Shown here in pieces: positions 25,209-32,960 of a DNA stretch of 64,000 nucleotides; position 1 is the stretch's first letter, and each line of letters opens with the position of its first letter. A program made the position numbers and the translations under genes. The notes under the pieces are model-generated. The model was not told the origin of the DNA. It saw only the letters and a program-made list of their open reading frames with translations, and ran no database searches. The DNA lies in contig NZ_LT629737.1 in assembly GCF_900104765.1 (NCBI RefSeq), positions 2,356,001 to 2,420,000 on the forward strand, given 5' to 3'. Source of the stretch: Gillisia sp. Hel1_33_143. Lineage in GTDB: Bacteria; Bacteroidota; Bacteroidia; Flavobacteriales; Flavobacteriaceae.

Positions 25209-25841
25209 ATGATCGAATCTCTTACAGAGGCTTATTCCTTTATTTTTGAAAAAGAATTAATAGAAGAAATGGCGGAAGTTGGCCATCTAAAATCTATAAA
25301 AGAAGGAGAGAAAATAATTGAAATTGGCGATTTTGTTACCCATATGCCTTTACTTATTAGTGGGGCTATTAAGATCTTAAGAGAAGATAAGGATGGCGAT
25401 GAATTGTTGCTTTATTTTCTGGAAAGAGGGGATACTTGCGCTATGACGCTTTCATGCTGTTTAGGCGAAACAAAAAGTGAAATTCGTGCGGTTTCTGAGA
25501 AGCCTACAGAAATTATAATGATCCCTATAGAAAAGATGGAGGAGTGGATAGCAAAATATAAAACCTGGAGACATTTTGTTTTTGAAAGTTATCATTCTCG
25601 CCTTACCGAAATGTTGGATACTATAGATACTATTGCTTTTCTAAATATGGATGAACGGCTAATGAGGTATCTTCAAGATAAAGCAAAGATCAATCAAAAT
25701 GAATTACTTCAGGTAACCCACCAAGATATAGCTTATGATCTTCATACTTCAAGAGTTGTAATTTCTAGATTGCTTAAAAAATTAAAATTAGAAGGTAAAA
25801 TTGAGCTTCAAAGAAACAGTATTAAAGTGCTGTCTTTATAA
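25209..25841 (+). CDS. Crp/Fnr-family transcriptional regulator, candidate regulator of the sulfur cluster
   Basis: This is a 210-residue protein. A cyclic-nucleotide-binding-like beta-roll (about 15-115), a dimerisation helix (about 118-150) and a C-terminal winged helix with recognition segment TSRVVISRLLKKLK are visible. The beta-roll carries GDTCAMTLSCCLGE with Cys77, Cys83 and Cys84. There is no N-terminal Fe-S cluster Cys set as in Fnr. Cysteines at the effector site suggest thiol, persulfide or redox sensing. It lies 81 bp after the porin gene in the tsdA operon direction. It is the only Crp/Fnr protein in the window and the likely binder of the TGTAAC-N4-GTTACA palindromes. Confidence 0.88.
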   Translation: MIESLTEAYSFIFEKELIEEMAEVGHLKSIKEGEKIIEIGDFVTHMPLLISGAIKILREDKDGDELLLYFLERGDTCAMTLSCCLGETKSEIRAVSEKPTEIIMIPIEKMEEWIAKYKTWRHFVFESYHSRLTEMLDTIDTIAFLNMDERLMRYLQDKAKINQNELLQVTHQDIAYDLHTSRVVISRLLKKLKLEGKIELQRNSIKVLSL

Positions 25842-25849
25842 TTTTCATA

Positions 25850-25894
25850 TGTAACTATTGTTACTGTGCGCGCCGTGCTAAGTCTCTACTTTTG
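25850..25894 (+). promoter_or_regulatory. Crp/Fnr-type operator and -7 element upstream of tauE
   Basis: TGTAACTATTGTTACT (25850-25865) has its centre 29.5 bp before TACTTTTG (25887-25894), a full TAnnTTTG match. The inferred start is near 25899, leaving a leader of about 17 nt to the ATG at 25916. Confidence 0.8.
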
Positions 25895-25915
25895 TATAGA
25901 ATTAAAAATTGGTAA

Positions 25916-26716
25916 ATGGAATTGATAGATATTTTAGGTTACGTTGGAGCGTTTTTGATAGGTGGAGTTTTAGGTTTGATAGGTGGAGGAGGTTCCATCT
26001 TAACAGTTCCAATTTTAGTATATTTATTAGCGATCAACCCGGTTACCGCTACGGCATATTCCTTATTTGTAGTTGGATCTGCTTCTTTAGTTGGAGCTGG
26101 AAGAAATCTGCAAAAAGGCTTAGTTGAATTTAAAACAGCTATCTCCTTTGCCATTCCTGCTTTTATAGCTGTTTTTAGTACCAGAAAATTCTTAGTTCCT
26201 GCAATTCCTTCAGAAATTTTTACAATTGGCGGTTACATTCTTACTAAGAATATTGCGATCATGTTGTTTTTTGCCATTTTAATGTTGGCAGCCTCTTTTT
26301 CTATGATTGTTGATAGAAAGACACTTCTCGCAAATAAAGATGAAAATGCTAAGGCAAACTATAAGGCATTGATTCCTTTAGGCTTTATTACAGGAATTAT
26401 TACCGGACTTGTGGGTGCAGGAGGTGGATTTATCATCATTCCTATACTCGTAATCTTGGCAAAACTACCAATGAAAAAGGCAGTGGGAACTTCGCTATTT
26501 ATTATTGCTATCAATTCTCTTATAGGCTTTTTAGGAGATCTTGGAAATGTAGATATAGATTGGATCTTCTTACTTCTTTTCACCGGAATAGCAATTGTTG
26601 GAATTTTTGTAGGTATATATCTTGCCAATTTTATAGATGGGAAAAAATTGAAAAAGGCTTTTGGATGGTTTGTATTAATCATGGGCTTTTATATTATCTA
26701 TAAAGAAATCTCTTAA
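25916..26716 (+). CDS. TauE/SafE family membrane transporter (sulfite/sulfur-compound exporter)
   Basis: This 266-residue integral membrane protein has about eight helices and the two internal family repeats, each with a glycine-rich signature (GVLGLIGGGGSILTVPIL near residues 20-37 and GIITGLVGAGGGFIIIPIL near 160-178). TauE/SafE proteins export sulfite, sulfoacetate or related anions, or take part in their uptake. The operator immediately upstream ties it to thiosulfate and persulfide genes. Export of toxic sulfite made by the persulfide dioxygenase at 33867 is a reasonable role. Confidence 0.88.
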   Translation: MELIDILGYVGAFLIGGVLGLIGGGGSILTVPILVYLLAINPVTATAYSLFVVGSASLVGAGRNLQKGLVEFKTAISFAIPAFIAVFSTRKFLVPAIPSEIFTIGGYILTKNIAIMLFFAILMLAASFSMIVDRKTLLANKDENAKANYKALIPLGFITGIITGLVGAGGGFIIIPILVILAKLPMKKAVGTSLFIIAINSLIGFLGDLGNVDIDWIFLLLFTGIAIVGIFVGIYLANFIDGKKLKKAFGWFVLIMGFYIIYKEIS

Positions 26717-26729
26717 TTTTAAAGATAGG

Positions 26730-27179
26730 ATGATAACTGAAAAAGATTGGATGTATGTTTTACTTCAATTTATCCTGTTTGGTGTTTACTTAATAGAAAT
26801 TGATCTTATTACTATAAGTATGCCCGAATGGTTTAAATTGGGGGTATTGACTTTTTCAGTCTTAGGAATTATAATAATAGTACTAAGCTTTTATCAATTG
26901 GGAAGCAACTTATCCCCATTTCCTTCTCCTGTTAAGAATGCAGATTTAATAACAACCGGAATATTTAAATATTTAAGACACCCTATCTATACTGGAATAT
27001 TATTAATCTTGTTCTCTGTCGCTATTTATAATACTTCGGAATATAAACTAATTATAAGTATACTTCTTTTAATTTTATTTCAGTTTAAATCAAAATATGA
27101 AGAATCTAGGTTGATTGCCAATTTTGAGAACTATAAAGATTATATGAAAGACACGGGTAAATTCATTCCTAAATTATAA
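26730..27179 (+). CDS. Isoprenylcysteine carboxyl methyltransferase-like membrane protein
   Basis: This 149-residue protein has four membrane helices. The C-terminal part shows TTGIFKYLRHPIYTGIL and KYEESRLIANFENYKDYM, the SAM-binding and Glu-rich hallmarks of the ICMT/PEMT-type membrane methyltransferases. It starts 13 bp after tauE and so probably shares its promoter. The substrate is unknown. Methylation of a lipid, thiol or small sulfur compound are all possible, and the sequence alone does not choose. Confidence 0.8.
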   Translation: MITEKDWMYVLLQFILFGVYLIEIDLITISMPEWFKLGVLTFSVLGIIIIVLSFYQLGSNLSPFPSPVKNADLITTGIFKYLRHPIYTGILLILFSVAIYNTSEYKLIISILLLILFQFKSKYEESRLIANFENYKDYMKDTGKFIPKL

Positions 27180-27237
27180 AACATCTTTATAAAAATATAT
27201 AACGAATTCGGCTAAAATTTAGAATTAAAAAAAAACG

Positions 27238-27855
27238 ATGCAAAATAGAGCTACTCACTGGGAAAATATTTATCAAACAAAAGATATAAGTACGGTGAGC
27301 TGGTACCAGCCAACGCCGTCAACATCTTTAGAATTAATAGCTGATTGTAATTTGGATAAGGATGCGGCTATCATAGATATTGGGGGAGGAGATAGTTTTT
27401 TACCAGATCATCTTCTTGCGCTAGGGTATACAAATATCACCGTGTTAGATATTTCTGAAAAGGCTTTATCTAATGCTAAATTACGTTTAGGTGAAGATGC
27501 TAGTAAAATTAAATGGATTCTGGAAGATGTAACTAAATTTTGTCCTAAGCAAAAGTATGATCTATGGCATGATAGGGCTGCTTTTCATTTTTTTAGAGAT
27601 GATAAAGAGATAGAAGCCTATGTAAAGTTAGTTTCTGAGAATTTAATAGATAATGGAAAAGCAATTATAATTACATTTTCTAACAATGGTCCAACAAAAT
27701 GTAGTGGTATTGAGATCTCTCAATACTCTAAAGATGAGCTTTCACAAGTATTTGCTCAGGATTTATTCATAGATAAATGTATAAATGTAAACCATACTAC
27801 TCCTTCCAATGCTGTTCAAAATTTCACCTTTTGCACCTTCAGAAAGAAAGGTTGA
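27238..27855 (+). CDS. Class I SAM-dependent methyltransferase
   Basis: This 205-residue protein begins MQNRATHWENIYQTKDISTV, the typical start of small bacterial methyltransferases of the Methyltransf_25/thiopurine-methyltransferase-like group. SAM-binding motif I is at about residues 42-52 (IIDIGGGDSFL), the acidic end of strand 2 is VLDIS, and motif IV is DLWHDRAAFHFF. Similar proteins in bacteria methylate toxic oxyanions or thiols, but that is family knowledge and not visible here. It lies 58 bp after the ICMT-like gene in the same direction. Confidence 0.82.
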   Translation: MQNRATHWENIYQTKDISTVSWYQPTPSTSLELIADCNLDKDAAIIDIGGGDSFLPDHLLALGYTNITVLDISEKALSNAKLRLGEDASKIKWILEDVTKFCPKQKYDLWHDRAAFHFFRDDKEIEAYVKLVSENLIDNGKAIIITFSNNGPTKCSGIEISQYSKDELSQVFAQDLFIDKCINVNHTTPSNAVQNFTFCTFRKKG

Positions 27856-27890
27856 GGTCTTAGAGAATCGTACATTCGTAATCATAAGTT

Positions 27891-27927
27891 TTTAAGCTGA
27901 AATTGTTTAATTTCAGCTTAAATTTTA
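27891..27927 (+). terminator. Hairpin terminator after the methyltransferase gene
   Basis: TTTAAGCTGAAATT (27891-27904) and AATTTCAGCTTAAA (27909-27922) form a perfect 14-bp stem with a 4-nt loop, followed by TTTTATT. It sits between the methyltransferase stop and the next ATG at 27938, so it may separate the tauE unit from the MBL-fold unit. Confidence 0.65.
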
Positions 27928-27937
27928 TTGAACATTT

Positions 27938-28969
27938 ATGAATTTCAAAACTTTTGGTAAATTACCTTCAGAAGATAGATTACAGAAAATAGAGCAAGTT
28001 GATAATTATAGGGAGGGTGAATTTAAGAATGTAGAAACAACTTCACTAAATCCTGACAATGTTTCTACTTTTAAGATGCTCCGTGCTTTTTATAATAAAC
28101 CAAAAGATGTTAAACCAGATAGAGAAATTCCTAATAAGAAAATAGATCTAAGTTCTATTGAAGCAGAAAAACCAACAATTGTTTGGTTTGGACATTCTTC
28201 TTATCTAATTACTCACAACAATTTTAAGATCTTGGTAGATCCTGTTTTTAGCGGTAATGCTTCTCCGGTTAATATCTTCGGAAAATCATTTTCTGGAGCA
28301 GATAATTATGAGGTTGAAGACCTTCCTGAAATTGATCTTTTAATACTTACCCATGATCATTATGATCATCTGGATTTTCCTACCATAGAAAAACTTCACG
28401 CAAAAACTAAGAAAATAATTACCTCTTTGGGTGTAGCTTCTCATTTAGAATATTGGGGAGTTTTTCCAAATAAAATTACAGAGCTCAATTGGTGGGAATA
28501 TATAACGATCAATAAAAATTTAAAAATTACAGCAACTCCTGCCCGTCATTTTTCAGGAAGAGGATTTACAAGAGCAAAAACTTTGTGGTCATCCTTTGTG
28601 CTAGAATTAGATAGATATAAGATTTTTATTGGAGCAGATTCGGGGTATGACGATCAATTTAAAAGAATAGGAGCTCATTTTAAAGGTTTTGATATTGCAT
28701 TTCTGGAATGTGGGCAATACAGTGCACATTGGCCACAAATACATATGTTTCCCGAAGAAACCGTTAAAGCTGCGAAAGATCTAGATACTAAAATTGTATT
28801 CCCAGTTCACTGGGCTAAATTTATGCTTTCTACGCATCCTTGGAATCAATCTATCAAAAGATTTATTAAAGAGGCTGCAGTACAAGAGCAGGAATATATC
28901 GCTCCAATTATTGGCGAAAGTTATGTATTGGGTGAGAACTATATGCAAACCAATTGGTGGGATTTTTAA
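27938..28969 (+). CDS. MBL-fold metal-dependent hydrolase (UlaG/NAPE-PLD-like)
   Basis: This 343-residue protein has a metallo-beta-lactamase fold. The metal ligands are visible as LILTHDHYDHLD (HxHxDH, near residues 135-146), HFSGRG (near 205), GADSGYD (near 230) and a late HW. The N-terminal part of about 60 residues before WFGHSSYLI is typical of the group containing N-acyl-phosphatidylethanolamine phospholipase D and UlaG-like lactonases. The exact substrate cannot be told. It precedes the GNAT gene by 12 bp in the same direction. Confidence 0.83.
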   Translation: MNFKTFGKLPSEDRLQKIEQVDNYREGEFKNVETTSLNPDNVSTFKMLRAFYNKPKDVKPDREIPNKKIDLSSIEAEKPTIVWFGHSSYLITHNNFKILVDPVFSGNASPVNIFGKSFSGADNYEVEDLPEIDLLILTHDHYDHLDFPTIEKLHAKTKKIITSLGVASHLEYWGVFPNKITELNWWEYITINKNLKITATPARHFSGRGFTRAKTLWSSFVLELDRYKIFIGADSGYDDQFKRIGAHFKGFDIAFLECGQYSAHWPQIHMFPEETVKAAKDLDTKIVFPVHWAKFMLSTHPWNQSIKRFIKEAAVQEQEYIAPIIGESYVLGENYMQTNWWDF

Positions 28970-28981
28970 ACTTATACGTAT

Positions 28982-29380
28982 ATGAACTTTACTTTTACAT
29001 TTAATGAGATTCCAAATATTCAGGATATTATAACTATCTATGATACAGCTGTGCTTAAAAGACCAACAGAAAGTGCCGAGAGAATTGCAAAAATGTATGA
29101 GAATTCTAGTTTGATAATTGCTGCATGGCATGATGAAAAACTCATTGGAGTTGCCAGATCACTAACAGATTTTAGTTATTGTTGCTATCTCTCAGATCTT
29201 GCTATTCACCCCGAGTATCAAAAGCATGGAATTGGTAAAAAATTGATAGATCTTACCAAAAAGAAAATAGGGGATGAGTGTATGTTACTATTATTGTCAG
29301 TTCCAACGGCTATGGAATATTACCCGAAAGTTGGTTTTGAAAAAGTAGAAAATGGATTTATAATAAACCGTAAAAAATAA
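28982..29380 (+). CDS. GNAT family N-acetyltransferase
   Basis: This 132-residue protein has the acetyl-CoA pyrophosphate-binding motif HPEYQKHGIGKKLI (about residues 77-90) and the C-terminal beta strand with YYPKVGFEKVENGFII typical of single-domain GNATs. The acceptor is unknown. It sits between the MBL hydrolase and the halotyrosine-dehalogenase-like gene, with gaps of 12 and 6 bp, so the three are almost certainly cotranscribed. Confidence 0.87.
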   Translation: MNFTFTFNEIPNIQDIITIYDTAVLKRPTESAERIAKMYENSSLIIAAWHDEKLIGVARSLTDFSYCCYLSDLAIHPEYQKHGIGKKLIDLTKKKIGDECMLLLLSVPTAMEYYPKVGFEKVENGFIINRKK

Positions 29381-29386
29381 ATAGCG

Positions 29387-30100
29387 ATGTCTTCTTCATT
29401 TAAAATATCGAATTCAGAAAATAAAATTGAGATCAACGGTTTTGTTCATAAGCGTTACAACTCATTAGGTCTCGATCAAACAGAAATGCTTTCCAGATCT
29501 CAGAATTTTTTTGATAAGATGAATGTTAGAAGATCAATTAGAGAATTTTCAGATAGAGAAGTATCCAGAGAAATCATAGAAAATATTATCAGAACTGCTT
29601 CTACCGCGCCATCTGGAGCACATAAACAACCTTGGACGTTTTGTGCAGTTTCTAATCCGCTTATAAAATCCAAGATCCGTAAAGCTGCAGAACTTGAAGA
29701 GAAGGAGAATTATGAAAAGCGAATGAGTGAGCGATGGAAAGAAGATCTTCTAACTTTTGGTACCGATGCTAATAAACCTTTTCTAGAAAAAGCACCATGG
29801 CTTATAATAGCATTCAAGAAAGCTTATGAAATGGATGAGAAGGGCTCAAAACAAAATAATTATTATGTAAATGAATCTGTTGGTATTGCCTGCGGAATGT
29901 TAATTACTGCCATTCACAATGCCGGGCTGGTAACCTTAACGCATACTCCTAGTCCAATGAATTTCTTAACAACGGTACTAAATAGACCTGCCAACGAGCG
30001 TGCATTCTTACTTCTTCCTGTGGGTTATCCTGAAGATCCCTGCTATGTTCCAGACATAGAAAGAAAAGGATTAAGTGAAGTAAGTGAATTCTATGAATAA
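29387..30100 (+). CDS. Iodotyrosine deiodinase-like flavoprotein (nitroreductase superfamily)
   Basis: This 237-residue FMN-dependent protein contains RRSIREFSDREV, STAPSGAHKQPW, ESVGIACGMLITAIHNAGLVT, TPSPMNFL and LLPVGYP, the pattern of iodotyrosine deiodinase (IYD) and not of ordinary nitroreductases. The three residues that clamp the halotyrosine zwitterion in the human enzyme (Glu, Tyr four later, Lys twenty-one after the Tyr) are present as Glu105, Tyr109 and Lys130. Reductive dehalogenation of iodo-, bromo- or chlorotyrosine is therefore likely. Halotyrosines are plausible in seawater. It closes the MBL-GNAT-IYD unit. Confidence 0.85.
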   Translation: MSSSFKISNSENKIEINGFVHKRYNSLGLDQTEMLSRSQNFFDKMNVRRSIREFSDREVSREIIENIIRTASTAPSGAHKQPWTFCAVSNPLIKSKIRKAAELEEKENYEKRMSERWKEDLLTFGTDANKPFLEKAPWLIIAFKKAYEMDEKGSKQNNYYVNESVGIACGMLITAIHNAGLVTLTHTPSPMNFLTTVLNRPANERAFLLLPVGYPEDPCYVPDIERKGLSEVSEFYE

Positions 30101-30142
30101 TTCTTTCAATTTATTATAGATTATAAGAATAAAGAAAGAATA

Positions 30143-30180
30143 AAAAATGCCGTCATGAGGTTATCTTGACGACATTTTTT
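30143..30180. terminator. Bidirectional terminator between convergent genes
   Basis: AAAAAATGCCGTCA (30143-30156) pairs with TGACGACATTTTTT (30167-30180) with one mismatch. The A and T runs on either side serve both the IYD-like unit (plus) and the DsrE operon (minus). Confidence 0.8.
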
Positions 30181-30202
30181 AATTTGGATAACTGTTAATG
30201 AT

Positions 30203-30625
30203 CTAAAGTTCTATACTCAAATACCCTTTTTTCTGAAGTTCAAAATCATACAAAATTCCGTTTGATACAACTTCTAATTCTCTAGGCAGATCTTTGGCTT
30301 TCACTCCGAATTTTTTCATAGAAAATCCACAAACCACAATTTTTACATTCTCGTTTTTGGCAGCTTCTAAAAATGGCTTCATGTTATCTTTATCTGTTAA
30401 TTCTTTTACAGTTTTCCCACAAATAATAACCTGAAACTCGCCATATTTTTCCTGATCTTGTTCTTGAAGCGCTTTTGCAGTTAATAGTATAGGTTTTAAT
30501 TGAGGTACATTTTTAGTGAGAACTACGTAGTTGTTCTTATGGTTATCCAAAGTAGATTTTTGATCTTGAGCAGATGCTGTAAACAGAGCTAAAATTATTG
30601 CAAATGTTGATAATAGCGTTTTCAT
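30203..30625 (-). CDS. Secreted DsrE-family protein
   Basis: This 140-residue protein has a cleavable signal peptide (MKTLLSTFAIILALFTASA) and a DsrE-like alpha/beta domain. Cys99 in IVVCGFSMKKFGV lies at the position of the sulfur-carrying Cys of DsrE/TusD proteins, and Cys69 is in VIICGKT. DsrE proteins relay persulfide sulfur. A secreted version would act in the periplasm. Its ATG overlaps the stop of the DoxX gene (30622-30625), and both lie behind the TGTAAC operator at 31509. This is the third gene of a small secreted protein-DoxX-DsrE operon. Confidence 0.85.
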   Translation of the reverse strand: MKTLLSTFAIILALFTASAQDQKSTLDNHKNNYVVLTKNVPQLKPILLTAKALQEQDQEKYGEFQVIICGKTVKELTDKDNMKPFLEAAKNENVKIVVCGFSMKKFGVKAKDLPRELEVVSNGILYDFELQKKGYLSIEL

Positions 30626-31029
30626 ATTATTTGTCTTTGTGTATTATTAAAATCATTTAGTATAAAAAAAAGTAAGCCACCCAAAATGGCTATATTTTTG
30701 AATAATGGGCCTAGGGTGGTCATTTGACCCACCTGCACCGTAAGTGTTATTGGTATAAGTATTAAAGCTAGTATAATGGCTGAGATCTTAGTTTTAAACC
30801 CAATCATTAAGCTGAATCCTGCAATAAGCATAATTATTCCAGAGACTATAATTGGATATGTGGGTTCTCCAAAGAGATATCCCAAAGCTTTAAACCTTGC
30901 CTGATTCATTTTGTAAATAGTTCGCTCTACGTATATTAAATGACTTGAGCTGGCAACTAAGAAGATGCCGCTTAGCATAACTCTAAATAGTACCACCGAG
31001 TTATGATTCACCCAAAGTTTAGGTTTCAT
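30622..31029 (-). CDS. DoxX-like membrane protein
   Basis: I prefer the ATG at 31029 (MKPKLWVNHNSVVLFRVM). An ATG at 31068 would add 13 hydrophobic residues of uncertain value. The protein has four membrane helices with GIFLVASSSHLIY near the N-terminus, GIIMLIAGFSLMIGFKTK and LGPLFKNIAILGGLLFFIL, as in the DoxX/DoxD superfamily. DoxD and DoxA form thiosulfate:quinone oxidoreductase in archaea. Here a similar membrane role, passing electrons from the secreted sulfur carrier to quinone, is an inference. It is cotranscribed with the DsrE protein. Confidence 0.78.
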   Translation of the reverse strand: MKPKLWVNHNSVVLFRVMLSGIFLVASSSHLIYVERTIYKMNQARFKALGYLFGEPTYPIIVSGIIMLIAGFSLMIGFKTKISAIILALILIPITLTVQVGQMTTLGPLFKNIAILGGLLFFILNDFNNTQRQII

Positions 31030-31123
31030 AATTAGTGAAATTGATAAATTAATAAATGGAAGAGCCATATAATCTTAGTACAGATTATATATAGGTCTAC
31101 CGTAATTTTAACTGAATAAATAA

Positions 31124-31474
31124 CTAAACTTGAGGAGGGGGATAAAAATGGTTTATAAAGCCATCTGTACGCGAACTGGCTTTATAATGGTATTTTTGAA
31201 AATTAAGTATGGTTTGGACTGATATAAAAACTGGTTGTGGTACTTGTAGCGCAATTGGGCAGGATACTTCTACAGGGATAACTTTATAATTCTTATCAGT
31301 TATATTTTGATGATCAAAATTTAAAGTTTTGATCTTAGCTTTAGGACATGTGCTCTTAACCATTGCAATCCTAGCGCCTTCAAAATTTGATATGGCAATG
31401 CCAACATCCATCGCAATTAATTTGCTAAGGAAGATCACAGTTAATATTATGGAAAGAGTGTTCTTTTTGCACAT
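31124..31474 (-). CDS. Small secreted protein of unknown function, first gene of a sulfur operon
   Basis: This 116-residue protein has an N-terminal signal-like segment (MCKKNTLSIILTVIFLSKL). The mature part has two Cys-Pro pairs (KSTCPKAK and EVSCPIAL) and ends in HFYPPPQV. I do not recognise the family. It resembles small Cys-containing envelope proteins found beside transporters in Bacteroidota, but that is only an impression. It is the first gene behind the operator at 31509-31524. The -7 element (31487-31480) lies so close that the transcript would start only 1-2 nt before the ATG, meaning leaderless. Confidence 0.7.
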   Translation of the reverse strand: MCKKNTLSIILTVIFLSKLIAMDVGIAISNFEGARIAMVKSTCPKAKIKTLNFDHQNITDKNYKVIPVEVSCPIALQVPQPVFISVQTILNFQKYHYKASSRTDGFINHFYPPPQV

Positions 31475-31479
31475 TGTGG

Positions 31480-31524
31480 CAAATATAGGTGCTCAGTTCT
31501 AAGATTTATGTAACCAATGTTACA
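31480..31524 (-). promoter_or_regulatory. Crp/Fnr-type operator and -7 element upstream of the DoxX-DsrE operon
   Basis: TGTAACCAATGTTACA (31509-31524) is a perfect palindrome. On the minus strand its centre is 29.5 bp before TATATTTG (31487-31480), a full TAnnTTTG match. The inferred start near 31475 almost coincides with the ATG at 31474. Confidence 0.8.
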
Positions 31525-31634
31525 AAATGTTTATCATGAATATACTCGATATATCATTAAAATATAAGAGCGCATTAAACATAAACGATATTAATTTATA
31601 GAACATATTTTGATACTTGTCTATATAGATAAAT

Positions 31635-31668
31635 AAAAAAGCCCTTGGGTAATACCAAAGGGCTTTTA
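31635..31668. terminator. Terminator after the aldo/keto reductase gene
   Basis: AAAAAAGCCCTTGG and CCAAAGGGCTTTT form a strong hairpin with a 6-nt loop. On the minus strand it is followed by a T-run, and it lies 18 bp after the aldo/keto reductase stop codon. Confidence 0.85.
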
Positions 31669-31685
31669 ATTACTATAATTAATAA

Positions 31686-32687
31686 TTAAGAGGGAGTAAC
31701 CGCTCTATCATCAATTAAGTTTTCAGCTTTCAATTCTTTCCAGAAATCAGATGGTATTTTAACATCTAAGAATTTCATATTTTCTTTTGGCTGATTAGGA
31801 TGGCTTCCACCAACCAATAAAATATCAACTTCTTCTGGAGCGTAAGAAAATTGCATAGAGGCAGTACTAAGATCTACATTATGCTTATCTGCAATAGCTC
31901 TTATTTTCTTATATTTTTCCTGAACTTCTTTTGGCATTTCACCTTGGTAATTATATCTGTCTTTACCTGCAAGAAGTCCTGCATTAAAAGGTGCTCCAAC
32001 CATTAAAGATGCTCTACTATCTGAAATTGCAGGAAATAATCTATCTATAGAATCTTTGTGATCTACCATAGAATATTGTATAGCAGATAGAAAAATATCC
32101 GGATCTGCAACTTCTAGGGTCTTTAAGATTGGTTCAATAGTATTTACTCCAAGTCCCCAACCTTTAATAATTCCTTCTTCTCTCATTTTTGTTAACTCTG
32201 GCATTGCACCTTTTTTAGCAACTTCAAAATGATCTAACCAAGTTACTCCATCTTCGTACTCTTCATTATGGTCTGGAGACAAGTCATGTATAAAAACGTA
32301 ATCTAAACGCTCTACTCCAAGACGTTGTAAACTATCTTCAACAGATCTTCTTACAGCTTCTGCAGAATAATCGTATTTATAATCGAAAGGAGCTGGATTC
32401 ACCCAAATGGTTTCCGGCATTTTTCCGGTATTTGCTTTCAATATTCTACCCACTTTGGTAGATAATACATATTCATCTCTGTTCTTATTATGCAAAAAGT
32501 GTCCAAATCTTCTTTCACTTAATCCTAATCCATACCAAGGAGAAGTATCATATTGTCTAATTCCTGCATCCCAAGCTGCTTCTAAAGTTTCTTGCGCTCT
32601 TGCATCAGAAACTTCTTCAAATCCGTTTCCTATTGCAACTCCACCAAATGCTAATTTGTGTTCTAAATTCAATTTCTTCGTACTCAT
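31686..32687 (-). CDS. Aldo/keto reductase (D-threo-aldose 1-dehydrogenase/fucose dehydrogenase-like)
   Basis: This 333-residue NAD(P)-dependent TIM-barrel oxidoreductase has the catalytic Tyr in YDTSPWYGLGLSERRFG (residues near 44-60), the VSTKVGR-like Lys segment (YVLSTKVGRIL) and YVFIHDLSPD. The long version of the Tyr segment is typical of the group that includes L-fucose and D-threo-aldose 1-dehydrogenases. It is a single-gene unit between the DsrE operon and the sterol-desaturase-like gene. The operator at 32896 does not face it: no -7 element lies at the matching distance on the minus strand. Confidence 0.88.
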   Translation of the reverse strand: MSTKKLNLEHKLAFGGVAIGNGFEEVSDARAQETLEAAWDAGIRQYDTSPWYGLGLSERRFGHFLHNKNRDEYVLSTKVGRILKANTGKMPETIWVNPAPFDYKYDYSAEAVRRSVEDSLQRLGVERLDYVFIHDLSPDHNEEYEDGVTWLDHFEVAKKGAMPELTKMREEGIIKGWGLGVNTIEPILKTLEVADPDIFLSAIQYSMVDHKDSIDRLFPAISDSRASLMVGAPFNAGLLAGKDRYNYQGEMPKEVQEKYKKIRAIADKHNVDLSTASMQFSYAPEEVDILLVGGSHPNQPKENMKFLDVKIPSDFWKELKAENLIDDRAVTPS

Positions 32688-32895
32688 AACTTTTCTTTTT
32701 CATTTAATTGGTGGCGTAAAAATACCGGAGGTATAGGTTTTATTATCCTTTTTTAACTTTCGCTAACATCCAAATCTTAAGCAATGTTAATAGAGAGAAA
32801 AACATTATTTATCATTTCTGAGGTGCTGTAAAAGGCAATAATTTTTAAGCGGAAATAGCAGCGTGCTGAAAGTCAATTTATTAAAAAATAGCATC

Positions 32896-32940
32896 TGTAA
32901 CATAAGTTACTGTCATAAGTAATTTGAATGTGTATTTTTG
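32896..32940 (+). promoter_or_regulatory. Crp/Fnr-type operator and -7 element upstream of the persulfide dioxygenase operon
   Basis: TGTAACATAAGTTACT (32896-32911) has its centre 29.5 bp before TATTTTTG (32933-32940), a full TAnnTTTG match. The inferred start is near 32945, about 17 nt before the TTG start at 32961. The short leader agrees with the other regulon members. Confidence 0.8.
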
Positions 32941-32960
32941 CTTAAGAATTAATAAAATAG

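Noticed and set aside
32867-32911. Divergent control of the aldo/keto reductase by the operator at 32896
   Set aside because: At the matching position on the minus strand the sequence is GACTTTCA, which does not resemble the -7 element.
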